DNA of 64,000 nt, from NCBI RefSeq assembly GCF_028688795.1, contig NZ_JAQTXM010000009.1, positions 1-64,000 on the forward strand, given 5' to 3'. Below the pieces are notes generated by a model. That model made no database searches. It was not told the origin of the DNA and saw nothing but the letters and a program-made list of their open reading frames with translations. Numbering within the stretch: position 1 is the first letter of the stretch; each line of letters opens with the position of its first letter. Of this stretch, positions 47,970 to 57,633 are shown in pieces. The position numbers and the translations under genes were made by a program. Source of the DNA: Rhodoferax sp. GTDB lineage: Bacteria; Pseudomonadota; Gammaproteobacteria; Burkholderiales; Burkholderiaceae_C.

Positions 47970-48365
47970 TCAGGTCACCACGTGCGGGTTGGCCAGTTCG
48001 CCGCGTTGCAGGCTGTGGTGGGTGACCTGCTGCGGCTCAAACAACGCACACAAGGTTGCCATCAAAGCGTGAGCCTTTGTCGTGTGGTCGCCACCAAAAT
48101 TGCACACATAGACATCCAGCGTCACGGCGCGGTGCTCGGGCCAAGTGTGCGCGCACAGGTGGGATTCAGCCAGCAGCACGGTGGCCGTGACACCGCCCGG
48201 GCCGTGTGGCGTGGCGGGAAAAGTGTGAAACAACTGTGCCACCGCTTGCAAGCCTGAGGCGTTCACGGCTTGCACACAGCGCTGGCCCAGCAACTGCGCA
48301 TCACACAGCCAGGCCTCAGCGCAGGCGCAGCCGTGCAGGTCTGCGGTCAGGTGCAGGCCTTGCAT
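47970..48365 (-). CDS. speH: S-adenosylmethionine decarboxylase proenzyme (SpeH type)
   Basis: The 131-residue proenzyme should cleave itself between E67 and S68 in LLAESHLCAHTWPEH to make the pyruvoyl cofactor. H69 and the Cys at 88 (DVYVCNF) match the processing and proton-donor residues. It makes decarboxylated AdoMet, the aminopropyl donor for spermidine synthases. This fits the membrane spermidine synthase-like protein at 40389, although the two genes are 6 kb apart. It is convergent with cytochrome b561. The N-terminus is divergent (LTADLHGCACAEAWL). Confidence 0.88.
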   Translation of the reverse strand: MQGLHLTADLHGCACAEAWLCDAQLLGQRCVQAVNASGLQAVAQLFHTFPATPHGPGGVTATVLLAESHLCAHTWPEHRAVTLDVYVCNFGGDHTTKAHALMATLCALFEPQQVTHHSLQRGELANPHVVT

Positions 48366-48441
48366 GGCGTGTCACGCCGCTTGGCGTCTTGCAATGGCGG
48401 TGTATTGTTCATTGTTCAGGGTGTTGCGATGGTCATTGCGC

Positions 48442-49563
48442 TCATCGCTGCGCAACGGACACCTTGCCAAACGCGGCTTGCGCCTCGCGTGGCAGGCAGC
48501 GCCAGTAGACCGGGTTGGCATCCACTGTGCCACCCAGCTTGGCGGCGGCGTGCCAGCCCCAGCGTGGCTCATATAAAAAGGCGCGGGCCAGGGCGACCAG
48601 ATCAGCGTCACCCGCTTGCAATATCGCCTCAGCCTGTTCTGGTTCGGTGATCAGGCCCACGGCGGTGGTGATCATGCCGGTGCTTGCCCGAATGGCACGC
48701 GCAAACGGCACCTGGTAGCCAGCGCCCAGTGTAATTTTTTGCTGTGGTGACACCCCGGCAGACGACACATGCATGAAGTCGCAGCCCGCCTCTTTCAACT
48801 TCTTGGCAAACGCCTCGCTTTGCGGCAAATCCCAGCCCCCGTCAACCCAGTCGGTGGCGGACAGCCGCACCCCCAGTACGCCATCAAACGCCGCGCGTAC
48901 GGCGGTAAAAACTTCCAGCGGGAAACGAATACGGTTCTCAAAACTGCCGCCATAAGCATCGTCGCGTTGGTTTGCCAGAGGCGACAAAAATTGGTGCAGC
49001 AGGTAGCCGTGCGCGCAATGCAGCTCAATCGCGTCCACGCCCATGCCATCGGCACGCCGCGCCGCCGCCACAAACGCGGCCACGATGTCACGCAAGCCCT
49101 GGGCATCAAGCGCGTGTGGCGGTGCCTCATGGGGCAAATGCGGCAGGGCTGACGGGCCCACGGGCTGCCAGCCGCCTTCTGCAGCTGACAGCAGTTGCCC
49201 ACCACGCCACGGCACGGCGCTTGCGGCTTTGCGCCCGGCGTGCGCCAGTTGCATGCACACCGCAGTGTGTGGCGCCAGTTTGCGGGCACGCTGCAGGTGA
49301 TCAGCCAGCGCAGCTTCGGTGCAGTCGTCCCACAGGCCCAGGCAGTTCGGGGTGATGCGGCCCTCAGGCAGCACAGCCGTGGCCTCAATGGTGAACATGG
49401 CCGCGCCGCTGTTGAGCAGGTTGCCCCAGTGCATCAGGTGCCAGTCGGTGGCGCAGCCATCGATGGCCTGGTATTGGCACATGGGCGCCACCACCATGCG
49501 GTTGGGCAGCGTGATGCCGCCGCGTCTTGAGGGCAAATGCAAAGGGGTAAAAAGCAGTCTCAT
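48442..49563 (-). CDS. Old-yellow-enzyme family NADH:flavin oxidoreductase (YqjM-like)
   Basis: The 373-residue FMN enzyme is a TIM barrel that reduces activated C=C bonds with NAD(P)H. The YqjM-type features are APMCQYQA with the redox-tuning Cys (C29), EATAVLPEGRI, the His pair of IELHCAHGYLLHQFLSPLAN and YGGSFENRIRF. The C-terminal phosphate-binding part is DLVALARAFLYEPRW. The ATG at 49563 is the family start. The physiological substrate is unknown. Confidence 0.93.
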   Translation of the reverse strand: MRLLFTPLHLPSRRGGITLPNRMVVAPMCQYQAIDGCATDWHLMHWGNLLNSGAAMFTIEATAVLPEGRITPNCLGLWDDCTEAALADHLQRARKLAPHTAVCMQLAHAGRKAASAVPWRGGQLLSAAEGGWQPVGPSALPHLPHEAPPHALDAQGLRDIVAAFVAAARRADGMGVDAIELHCAHGYLLHQFLSPLANQRDDAYGGSFENRIRFPLEVFTAVRAAFDGVLGVRLSATDWVDGGWDLPQSEAFAKKLKEAGCDFMHVSSAGVSPQQKITLGAGYQVPFARAIRASTGMITTAVGLITEPEQAEAILQAGDADLVALARAFLYEPRWGWHAAAKLGGTVDANPVYWRCLPREAQAAFGKVSVAQR

Positions 49564-49785
49564 GGCAATCTGTTCAGTCGTTGAAATATGTCTCGGCGGC
49601 AGCTCACCCAAGGTGTTGGCCATCATCTGACAAGGGACGCAAAGCATAGCCCAAACCCGCCTTAGGTGGCTTGCGCTCGTGGCATCAGGCAGGCCAGTTT
49701 GGGGTCGCGAATGCGTGCGCCTCTAAAATGAGCGGCTAATCCATTCGCTAACTCGTTCGTCTTCCTACCTCTGCGGAGCATTCTC

Positions 49786-51846
49786 ATGGCTGAACCCACC
49801 CAAGCAACCCAAGAACAATCCACCGCGGCAGGTGTCAGCCGCGTTGACATGGCCAACGCCATTCGCGCACTCGCCATGGACGCTGTGCAAGCCGCTAATT
49901 CCGGCCACCCCGGCGCGCCCATGGGCATGGCCGACATGGCCGTGGCCCTGTGGGGCAGCCACCTCAAGCACAACCCGGCTAACCCCAAGTGGTTGGATCG
50001 CGACCGCTTTGTGCTGAGCAACGGGCACGGCTCCATGTTGCTGTACGCGGTGCTGCACCTCACTGGCTACAAGCTGCCCATGGCCGAGCTGAAAAAGTTT
50101 CGCCAGCTGCACAGCAAAACCCCCGGCCACCCTGAAGTTGACGTGACCCCTGGTGTGGAAACCACCACCGGCCCGCTTGGCCAAGGTATCACCAACGCGG
50201 TCGGCATGGCGCTGGCGGAAAAGCTGCTGGCCCAAGAATTCAACCGCGATGGTCTGGACGTGGTCAACCACCACACCTACGCGTTCATGGGCGACGGCTG
50301 TCTCATGGAAGGCATCAGCCACGAAGCTTGCGCGCTGGCTGGCGCCTGGAAACTGGGCAAATTGATCGCCCTGTACGACGACAACGGCATCTCGATCGAC
50401 GGGCAAGTGGCCCCTTGGTTCATCGATAACACCGCGCTGCGTTTTGTGGCCTATGGCTGGAATGTGCTGGGCCCCATCAACGGGCAAGATGCGGAGCTGG
50501 TGGCTGCCACCATTGCCCGCGCCAAAGAAACCACCGACAAACCGACGCTGATCATCTGCAAAACGGCCATTGGCGCCGGCAGCCCCAACCGCGCAGGCAC
50601 ATCCAAAGCCCACGGCGAACCATTGGGCGCAGAAGAAATCAAGCTCACCCGTGAAGCCATCGGCTGGACGGCGGCGCCGTTCGTCATCCCCAAGCCCATC
50701 CAGGCTGCCTGGGACGCCAAAGCCGCCGGCAGTGCCGCCGAGAAGGCCTGGAATGACAAGTTTGCAGCGTACAAAGCAGCCCACCCCGCCTTGGCCAAAG
50801 AGCTGGTGCGCCGCATGAAAGGCGAGCTGCCAAAGAACTTTGCCCAGGTGGCGGTCGACACGGCTGTGGCCGCGCACACCAAAGCAGAAACCGTGGCGAG
50901 CCGCAAAGCATCGCAACTTGCGCTTGAAGCCTTCACTGCCGCCCTGCCCGAAATGCTGGGCGGCTCAGCCGACCTGACCGGCTCCAACCTGACCAACACC
51001 AAGAGCACGCCAGCTTTGCGCTTTGACTCGCTCACTGGTGCGGGCAACGGTGGCCGTCACATCAATTACGGCGTGCGCGAATTCGGCATGGCTGCCATCA
51101 TGAACGGCGTGGCGCTGCACGGCGGCTACATCCCTTATGGCGGCACGTTCATGACCTTCAGCGACTACAGCCGCAATGCCGTTCGTATGGCCGCGCTGAT
51201 GAAGTTGCGCGTGGTGCATGTGTTCACCCACGACAGCATTGGCCTGGGTGAAGACGGCCCGACGCACCAGTCCATCGAACACGCCGCATCCTTGCGCCTG
51301 ATTCCGAACCTGGACGTGTGGCGCCCCGGTGACACGGCCGAGACCGCCGTGGCCTGGGCCGTGGCACTGCAAAACAAGACCAAGCCAACCGCGTTGCTCT
51401 TGAGTCGCCAGAACATCCATTACGCCCCCAAAGACAGCCTGGGCGACATCAGCAAGGGCGCTTACGTGCTGGCCGAGCCCAGCGAAGTGGGCCTGAAGAA
51501 GAAAGCCCAGGCGGTGATCATCGCCACCGGCTCTGAAGTGCAACTGGCCCTCAAGGCGCAAGAAGTTCTTGCTGCACGAAAGATAGCTGTTCGCGTCGTT
51601 TCCATGCCGAGTACAACCACTTTTGACCAACAAGATGTTGACTACAAGACAGCTGTGTTGCCCAAAGGCCTGCCGCGCATTGCGGTTGAAATGGGTGTCA
51701 GCGGCGGTTGGTGGAAATACGGCTGTGCGGCCGTGGTCGGCATTGACACGTTTGGTGAATCGGCCCCGGCCCCAGTGCTGTTTGAGCTCTTTGGCTTTAC
51801 GCCCGAGAATGTGGCTGACACGGTGGAGCAAGTGCTGCGCAAGTAA
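49786..51846 (+). CDS. tkt: Transketolase
   Basis: The 686-residue thiamine-diphosphate enzyme exchanges two-carbon units between sugar phosphates. The ThDP motif is [13 protein letters not shown] through DDNGISIDG, and the active-site stretch [19 protein letters not shown] is complete. gap follows after 40 bases, so a tkt-gap operon is likely and serves pentose phosphate/Calvin-type flux. Between 51582 and 51625 the DNA resembles the dispersed repeat while still coding for the conserved VRVVSMPS motif. Confidence 0.97.
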   Translation: MAEPTQATQEQSTAAGVSRVDMANAIRALAMDAVQAANSGHPGAPMGMADMAVALWGSHLKHNPANPKWLDRDRFVLSNGHGSMLLYAVLHLTGYKLPMAELKKFRQLHSKTPGHPEVDVTPGVETTTGPLGQGITNAVGMALAEKLLAQEFNRDGLDVVNHHTYAFMGDGCLMEGISHEACALAGAWKLGKLIALYDDNGISIDGQVAPWFIDNTALRFVAYGWNVLGPINGQDAELVAATIARAKETTDKPTLIICKTAIGAGSPNRAGTSKAHGEPLGAEEIKLTREAIGWTAAPFVIPKPIQAAWDAKAAGSAAEKAWNDKFAAYKAAHPALAKELVRRMKGELPKNFAQVAVDTAVAAHTKAETVASRKASQLALEAFTAALPEMLGGSADLTGSNLTNTKSTPALRFDSLTGAGNGGRHINYGVREFGMAAIMNGVALHGGYIPYGGTFMTFSDYSRNAVRMAALMKLRVVHVFTHDSIGLGEDGPTHQSIEHAASLRLIPNLDVWRPGDTAETAVAWAVALQNKTKPTALLLSRQNIHYAPKDSLGDISKGAYVLAEPSEVGLKKKAQAVIIATGSEVQLALKAQEVLAARKIAVRVVSMPSTTTFDQQDVDYKTAVLPKGLPRIAVEMGVSGGWWKYGCAAVVGIDTFGESAPAPVLFELFGFTPENVADTVEQVLRK
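51582..51625 (+). repeat. Weak possible copy 12 of the dispersed repeat, inside tkt
   Basis: GATAGCTGTTCGCGTCGTTT then CCATGCCGAGTACAACC and ACTTTTG resembles the consensus in order of blocks, and local codon choice (AGA-ATA-like, AT-rich third positions) differs from the rest of tkt. The encoded protein is conserved in the family, so chance resemblance is a real alternative. Confidence 0.3.
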
Positions 51847-51871
51847 CAAGTTTCGGTATTCGTTTTTTTAA

Positions 51872-52885
<1,014 letters not shown>

Positions 52886-52905
52886 GCCTTTACAGCTTGC
52901 TACAC

Positions 52906-52936
52906 GGCCCTTGCCAAGCGTTGGCAAGGGCCTTTT
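52906..52936 (+). terminator. Rho-independent terminator after gap
   Basis: GGCCCTTGCCAA - GCG - TTGGCAAGGGCC is a perfect 12-base stem with a 3-base loop, followed by TTTT. It ends the tkt-gap unit. Confidence 0.95.
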
Positions 52937-53013
52937 GCTTTTGGAGCCTCCAGTGAGGCCAGCGGACAACAAAAGTCCATCGCCTTCAGCGGCTCAATTT
53001 TTCCGGATTCCCC

Positions 53014-54159
53014 ATGCTCACACTTAACTTGGCCGACTTCTCCCTTGAACACTTCATGGCCTATTACTGGCAACAAAGGCCGGTGGTAATCCGCCAGGGA
53101 TTCGCGCATTTTGAAGACCTGATTAGCCCCAATGACTTGGCTGGCTTGGCCATGGAAGACGCGGTGGAGTCGCGGCTGGTGTATAAAAAAGACGAGCAGT
53201 GGCAGGCAGAAAACGGCCCGTTTGAGTCGTACAAACGTTTTGGCAAAACCGGCTGGACGCTGATTGTGCAGGCCGTCAACCATTACTCGCCCGAGGTGGC
53301 CGAGCTGGTCAAACCCTTTGATTTCATCCCCAAGTGGCGCCTGGATGACGTGATGATCAGCTACGCCACGCCTGGCGGCGGTGTTGGGCCGCACATTGAC
53401 TTGTATGACGTGTTCATTTGCCAGGGCTCGGGGCGGCGTCAATGGCGCGTCGGTGACAAGGGTGACCACAAACAATTTGCCGCACACGCCGCGCTGCTCC
53501 ACACCGAGCCGTTCGAGGCCATCATCGACACAGAGCTGCTGCCCGGCGACATTTTGTACATCCCGCCAGGTTTTCCGCACGACGGTGTCACGCTGGAAGA
53601 GTCCATGAGTTATTCGGTGGGTTTTAGGGCCAAATCGGGCTGCGACATGCTCAGCGGCCTGGCCGATTACGTGATCGACAAAGAGCTGGGCAAAACCCTG
53701 CTGGCCGACCCCAAGCGGCTCATTGCGCACCACCAGGGTCAGATTGACGCCAGCGACTTCACGCTGATTCGCGCTAACCTGCAAACCCTGCTGGACAACG
53801 ACACGCTGATGGCTGACTTTGCCGGCAGCTACTTTTCAAAAACCAAATGCACGCTCGATTTGCAGCCGTTGGATGAGCCGCTTGAGACCTCCGATTTGGT
53901 CGACATGCTGCAACAGCAGCCCTTGGTGCGCACTGGTGGTCTGCGCTGCTTTTACGTCGATGCCACCGTGGTGCAAGGCGTGTGTTACGTGGATGGCGAG
54001 CGTTATGAATTTGGCCCAGACCTGCAGCAGGCCGTCATCAACCTGTGTGACAACGACGAGTTGAGTGAGGCACTGCTGCACGCGGCCTTGGAAAACGCTG
54101 AATTTTCCCGCCAGTTCACCGAGTGGGTGAATGGTGGGTTCTGGTATTTCAGGGATTGA
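53014..54159 (+). CDS. roxA: RoxA/YcfD-type ribosomal protein oxygenase
   Basis: The 381-residue 2-oxoglutarate/Fe(II) oxygenase has a JmjC-type cupin (about 90-215) with iron ligands H127 and D129 in GPHIDLYDVF and H189 in GFPHDG, then a dimerisation helix bundle and a C-terminal winged-helix-like domain. E. coli YcfD hydroxylates an arginine of ribosomal protein L16. Length and motif positions agree closely with YcfD. It stands alone after the gap terminator. Confidence 0.92.
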   Translation: MLTLNLADFSLEHFMAYYWQQRPVVIRQGFAHFEDLISPNDLAGLAMEDAVESRLVYKKDEQWQAENGPFESYKRFGKTGWTLIVQAVNHYSPEVAELVKPFDFIPKWRLDDVMISYATPGGGVGPHIDLYDVFICQGSGRRQWRVGDKGDHKQFAAHAALLHTEPFEAIIDTELLPGDILYIPPGFPHDGVTLEESMSYSVGFRAKSGCDMLSGLADYVIDKELGKTLLADPKRLIAHHQGQIDASDFTLIRANLQTLLDNDTLMADFAGSYFSKTKCTLDLQPLDEPLETSDLVDMLQQQPLVRTGGLRCFYVDATVVQGVCYVDGERYEFGPDLQQAVINLCDNDELSEALLHAALENAEFSRQFTEWVNGGFWYFRD

Positions 54160-54197
54160 GTTGCCACAGGCACTTCAGGCACAGGCTGATTGTTTTA

Positions 54198-54246
54198 TAA
54201 ATAAATAGCCTGTAGCCCTTTATTTGTAAGCGCTATAAGCTACTAA
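54198..54246 (-). repeat. Copy 13 of the dispersed repeat
   Basis: On the minus strand: GTAGCTTATAGCGCTTAC then AAATAAAGGGCTACAGGC and TATTTAT. It lies between the convergent roxA and TDT-channel genes. Confidence 0.8.
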
Positions 54247-54267
54247 AATTATAGCAAATAACACTGA

Positions 54268-55248
54268 TTATTCAGGCACACAAATTTGACCGCGCAGCAT
54301 GGCGATGGCCGTGCGCACGATGAGCATGGTGACCAGCGCCAGCAGCACGGTCAGCAACACCGGCACCAGCATGATGAAAAAGCTGCCACCCACTTTTTCC
54401 AGCATCACGGTGCTGGCGATGGTCATGGCCGCCAACGGGAACGAATAGGCCCACCACGGCAGGGCAAAGGTCAGCTTCACAAAGTATTTCGCCTGAAAAA
54501 ACAGCAGCAGCGTGGTGAACAGGGCAAAGTAGTAAAAAATGCGTGCCGCGTCGTCTATGGCGCCGTTGTGAAACTTGACCCAGGCGATAAAGCCCACAGC
54601 AGGTGGTGCAATCAGGATGAATAGCGTGGGCAACATCTTGCCGGGCACCATGGGGTGAAAGAAAAAACGATTCAGCAGCACGGCCAGCATCGGCAGCCAC
54701 ATCACCAACCCAATGCTGAAGTAAAACCAGGACACCTCGGGAAAGCCCAGCGGAATGCCTGCAATCGGCACCAGAATGTTGCCCACAATCGGGATGAACC
54801 ATGCCGGGTTGCTGTGCTGCACCTGAAACTTTTCATGGTGCATCCAGTTCGACAAAATAGCCAGCGTGAACAGCAACTGCGCGGTGCTTCCAATAACCCA
54901 CAGGTACAAAGACACGTCAGGGTAGTGCCCCATGAGTGCAACGGCCACCAGCAACATGCCAATTGACATAGTCGGAAAAAAGCTCATGCGAATCGGGTGG
55001 TTGAACTCGGCGATCACGTGCTGACGGTGCAACACGAACTTGGCCAGGTAGGCCAAGCTGATCAACGAAAACACCAAGACAGTGAACGCCAGCAAGGCAG
55101 AACTGGCTGACCCCGACCAACCCCATAGGTGTTCGACTTTTTCAACTGCAATGGTGGTTCCCGCCAGCCCCATCACGGTAGAAAACAAGGAAACCGGCAG
55201 GTGCTCAAGGCGGCCATGCGAGGTGGCAGAAGCTGTGGTTGTGGTCAT
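54268..55248 (-). CDS. TDT/SLAC1-family anion channel or exporter (TehA-like)
   Basis: The 326-residue protein has about ten membrane helices in the pattern of the tellurite-resistance/dicarboxylate transporter family (HLPVSLFSTVMGLAGTTIAV at the start, then PAWFIPIVGNILVPIAG and MWLPMLAVLLNRFFFHPMVP). Members include TehA, plant SLAC1 and the sulfite exporter Ssu1. The palindrome upstream resembles operators of CsoR/CstR repressors, which would fit a role in sulfite or another sulfur anion; this is inference. The ATG at 55248 is preferred to the one 15 bases upstream. Confidence 0.85.
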   Translation of the reverse strand: MTTTTASATSHGRLEHLPVSLFSTVMGLAGTTIAVEKVEHLWGWSGSASSALLAFTVLVFSLISLAYLAKFVLHRQHVIAEFNHPIRMSFFPTMSIGMLLVAVALMGHYPDVSLYLWVIGSTAQLLFTLAILSNWMHHEKFQVQHSNPAWFIPIVGNILVPIAGIPLGFPEVSWFYFSIGLVMWLPMLAVLLNRFFFHPMVPGKMLPTLFILIAPPAVGFIAWVKFHNGAIDDAARIFYYFALFTTLLLFFQAKYFVKLTFALPWWAYSFPLAAMTIASTVMLEKVGGSFFIMLVPVLLTVLLALVTMLIVRTAIAMLRGQICVPE

Positions 55249-55285
55249 GTCAATGAATCTCAAGTAAATTACTCAAGTATTGATA

Positions 55286-55301
55286 ATACCTCTAGGGGTA
55301 T
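55286..55301. promoter_or_regulatory. CsoR/CstR-like palindrome upstream of the TDT channel
   Basis: ATACCTCTAGGGGTAT is a near-perfect 16-base palindrome (one mismatched pair) with GC-rich centre and TA-rich ends, the shape of operators for DUF156 repressors (CsoR, RcnR, FrmR, CstR). It lies 38 bases before the start codon of the TDT-family gene, where it would overlap the promoter. The outer bases TTGAT and ATCAA are also symmetrical. Confidence 0.5.
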
Positions 55302-55362
55302 AAAAATCAATGTGACAAGAGTCACTGACGCCTGCGGTGGGTCTCAACCACCGGGGGCCAAA

Positions 55363-56067
55363 TCACCCCCGCTGCGGCACCACCAGCCCGCGCACCACGG
55401 CTGGCCGCGCCACAAACTCTGCCAACGCCCGCGTCACATGGGAAAAGTCCTGCATGCCTACCAACTCGCCCGCCTGGTAACGCTCAATCAGGTTGCGCAC
55501 CCAGGGGAAGATGGCCATGTCGGCAATGGTGTAGTCGTCACCCATGACCCAGGTGCGACTGGCCAGTCGGTCGTTTAGCACGCCTAGCAGGCGGCGGCTC
55601 TCGGCGGCGTAGCGGTCACGCGGGCGCTTGTCTTCATAGTCTTTGCCGGCAAAAATCGTGAAGAAGCCCAGCTGCCCAAACATCGGGCCAATGCCGCCCA
55701 TCTGGAACATCAGCCACTGAATCGTCTCGTAGCGCGCGCCGCCATTAGAGGGCAAAAACTGCCCGGTTTTTTCGGCCAGATACAGCAGGATCGCACCCGA
55801 TTCAAACAGTGCCAGCGGTTGGCCGCCCGGGCCGTTGGGGTCAAGAATGGCCGGGATTTTGTTGTTGGGGAAGGTGCCGATGAACTCGGGTGAGAACTGG
55901 TCCTGGGTCTCAAAACTGACCAAATGCGCCTCATAGGGCAGACCGCATTCCTCCAGCATGATCGACACCTTCACGCCATTTGGCGTGGGCAGCGAATACA
56001 GCTGCAGGCGCTCCGGGTACTGGGCGGGCCATTTCCGGGTGACAGAAAAGCGGGCGATGTCAGGCAT
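55363..56067 (-). CDS. Glutathione S-transferase, YghU-like
   Basis: The 234-residue protein has a thioredoxin-like N-terminal domain (LQLYSLPTPNGVKVSIMLEE; NKIPAILDPNGPGG; LFESGAILLYLAEKTG) and an all-helical C-terminal domain. The TPNGxKV motif belongs to the YghU/YfcG (Nu-class-like) GSTs, which act as glutathionyl peroxidases or disulfide reductases. The ATG at 56067 is chosen; a frame continues to 56094. It is divergent from yjjJ, with 148 AT-rich bases between. Confidence 0.9.
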   Translation of the reverse strand: MPDIARFSVTRKWPAQYPERLQLYSLPTPNGVKVSIMLEECGLPYEAHLVSFETQDQFSPEFIGTFPNNKIPAILDPNGPGGQPLALFESGAILLYLAEKTGQFLPSNGGARYETIQWLMFQMGGIGPMFGQLGFFTIFAGKDYEDKRPRDRYAAESRRLLGVLNDRLASRTWVMGDDYTIADMAIFPWVRNLIERYQAGELVGMQDFSHVTRALAEFVARPAVVRGLVVPQRG

Positions 56068-56137
56068 GGTGGTTCCTTGGTGTGGGGTGAACAAAGGGCA
56101 GCGCCGTGGGGTGGATATGGCTGAAAAGTTGTCTGTA

Positions 56138-56204
56138 TTTATCTATTCACAAAATATCATAAGTAATTGAATAAAAACAAATAATCAAGATTTTTATCTA
56201 TTCA
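56138..56204. promoter_or_regulatory. Direct and inverted repeats upstream of yjjJ
   Basis: TTTATCTATTCA occurs twice (56138-56149 and 56193-56204), and TGAATA (56168-56173) is the inverse of the TATTCA inside both. The second copy ends 12 bases before the ATG of the HTH-containing YjjJ protein. This arrangement fits an autoregulatory operator. Confidence 0.5.
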
Positions 56205-56215
56205 TATAATGATTC

Positions 56216-57553
56216 ATGTCTAACCAGAATGACCTCACCCAAAAAGCCCTGCAAGCCTTGCGCAGGCAGGGCAGCGTGCTGTCCAGCGCCGAGTTTCAGG
56301 CCAGCCTGGGCGTGAGCCAGCCCACGGTGTCACGGGCATTGTCACCGCTGATCCAGTCGGGGCAAGTGCAAAAAGTGGGCGCGGCGCGCTCGCAGCGTTA
56401 TGTGCTGGCGCGTACCGTGCCGGGTGTGGGCCGCGAGGTGTTGGTGATGCGCGTCAACGCGCTGGGCCAGCCCACACCTTTTGCCCGCATGGTGCCGTTG
56501 GAGGGCGGCGCGTTTTGGGTGGACGAGGCCGACGGCGTGAGTGCGCTACACGGCGGCCTGCCTTGGTTTCTGGACGACATGCGCCCGCAAGGGTTCATGG
56601 GCCGCACGTTTGCCCACGCCCACCCTGAACTGCAATTGGGCAGCGACCCGCGCCACTGGAGCGACGACGACGTGTTGCGCGCCCTGACCCTGTTTGGTGA
56701 CGACTTGCCGGGCAACCTGATCATGGGCGAGGCCGCGTTTGCGCGTTTTCACACCCTGCCCGAACGTGCCTCGCGGGTGGACTCTGCGCTGGACTACCCG
56801 CGCTTGGCCGACCAGGCCATGCAGGGCACCCACCCGGGCTCGTCGGCGGGCGGTGAGCAGCCCAAGTTTTGCACGATCACCGCCGGGCGGCCAGTGCTGG
56901 TGAAGTTTTCGCCTGCGGGCGACAGTGCCGTAGACCAGCGCAGCCGCGACCTGCTGGTGTGTGAACACCTGGCGCTGCACACGCTTAATTTGGCAGGCAT
57001 TTCCGCCGCGCGCACCCAGATGTTTACTGGCGCAGGCCGGGTGTTTCTGGAGGCGGAACGCTTTGACCGCACCCCGGCGGCCAGCGGGCCAGTCGTTCAA
57101 AATGGCCGCATTGGCATGGTGTCTTTGCAGGTGTATGACGCCGAATACGTGGGTGAAATGGACAACTGGGCCGCCACCGCCAACCGCATGGCGGCGCGCA
57201 AACTGCTAAAGCCTGCCGACGCCCGCACCCTGCGTCTGCTGGAGGCCTATGGCCAGCTCATTGCCAACACCGACCGGCATTACGGCAACATTTCGCTGCT
57301 GATCCAGGACGACGACTGGGTGTTGTCGCCCACCTACGACATGTTGCCCATGCTCTACGCGCCAGTCGGGGCTGAGCTGGTGGCGCGCGACTTTTGGGCG
57401 CGGCCACCGCAGCCCAGCGCCGCCACTCTGCCCGAGTGGGAGCAGGCCAAAACCCTGGCCGCAGCGTTCTGGCAGGCGGCGGCAGACGATGCGCGGGTGT
57501 CTGACGGGTTTCGCGCCATTGCGGCTGAGAATTTATACAAAATCAGGCTGTAG
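56216..57553 (+). CDS. yjjJ: YjjJ-type HipA-family kinase with fused helix-turn-helix
   Basis: The 445-residue protein joins an N-terminal winged helix (about 5-65; FQASLGVSQPTVSRALSPLI) to a HipA kinase body. The kinase shows SSAGGEQPKF (substrate/ATP loop), a catalytic loop NTDRHYGNISLL and the metal-binding SPTYDMLPM. HipA kinases phosphorylate targets such as tRNA synthetases and induce dormancy; YjjJ has no separate HipB antitoxin and carries its own DNA-binding domain. No antitoxin gene is visible upstream. The last codons and the stop lie in a dispersed repeat. Confidence 0.9.
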   Translation: MSNQNDLTQKALQALRRQGSVLSSAEFQASLGVSQPTVSRALSPLIQSGQVQKVGAARSQRYVLARTVPGVGREVLVMRVNALGQPTPFARMVPLEGGAFWVDEADGVSALHGGLPWFLDDMRPQGFMGRTFAHAHPELQLGSDPRHWSDDDVLRALTLFGDDLPGNLIMGEAAFARFHTLPERASRVDSALDYPRLADQAMQGTHPGSSAGGEQPKFCTITAGRPVLVKFSPAGDSAVDQRSRDLLVCEHLALHTLNLAGISAARTQMFTGAGRVFLEAERFDRTPAASGPVVQNGRIGMVSLQVYDAEYVGEMDNWAATANRMAARKLLKPADARTLRLLEAYGQLIANTDRHYGNISLLIQDDDWVLSPTYDMLPMLYAPVGAELVARDFWARPPQPSAATLPEWEQAKTLAAAFWQAAADDARVSDGFRAIAAENLYKIRL

Positions 57554-57585
57554 CCCTTGTTGAGCAAGCGCCAAGTGCTATTTAA
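57541..57585 (-). repeat. Copy 14 of the dispersed repeat, containing the yjjJ stop codon
   Basis: On the minus strand: AAATAGCACTTGGCGCTTGC then TCAACAAGGGCTACAGCC and TGATT. The yjjJ stop TAG (57551-57553) is inside it. Confidence 0.8.
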
Positions 57586-57591
57586 TTTGAT

Positions 57592-57623
57592 GCCTGTGTG
57601 TGCTCAATAACCCACACACAGGC
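57592..57623. terminator. Hairpin between convergent yjjJ and Tim44-like genes
   Basis: GCCTGTGTGTG and CACACACAGGC form an 11-base perfect stem with a 10-base loop. No T-run follows on the plus strand; on the minus strand an AT-rich segment does. It probably acts as a transcription end or mRNA stabiliser for one or both convergent genes. Confidence 0.5.
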
Positions 57624-57633
57624 CCCCGCAGGC

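Noticed and set aside
51582..51625. Treating the tkt segment as a certain copy of the dispersed repeat
   Set aside because: The encoded residues are conserved in transketolases, so the resemblance may be chance; listed as a weak copy only.
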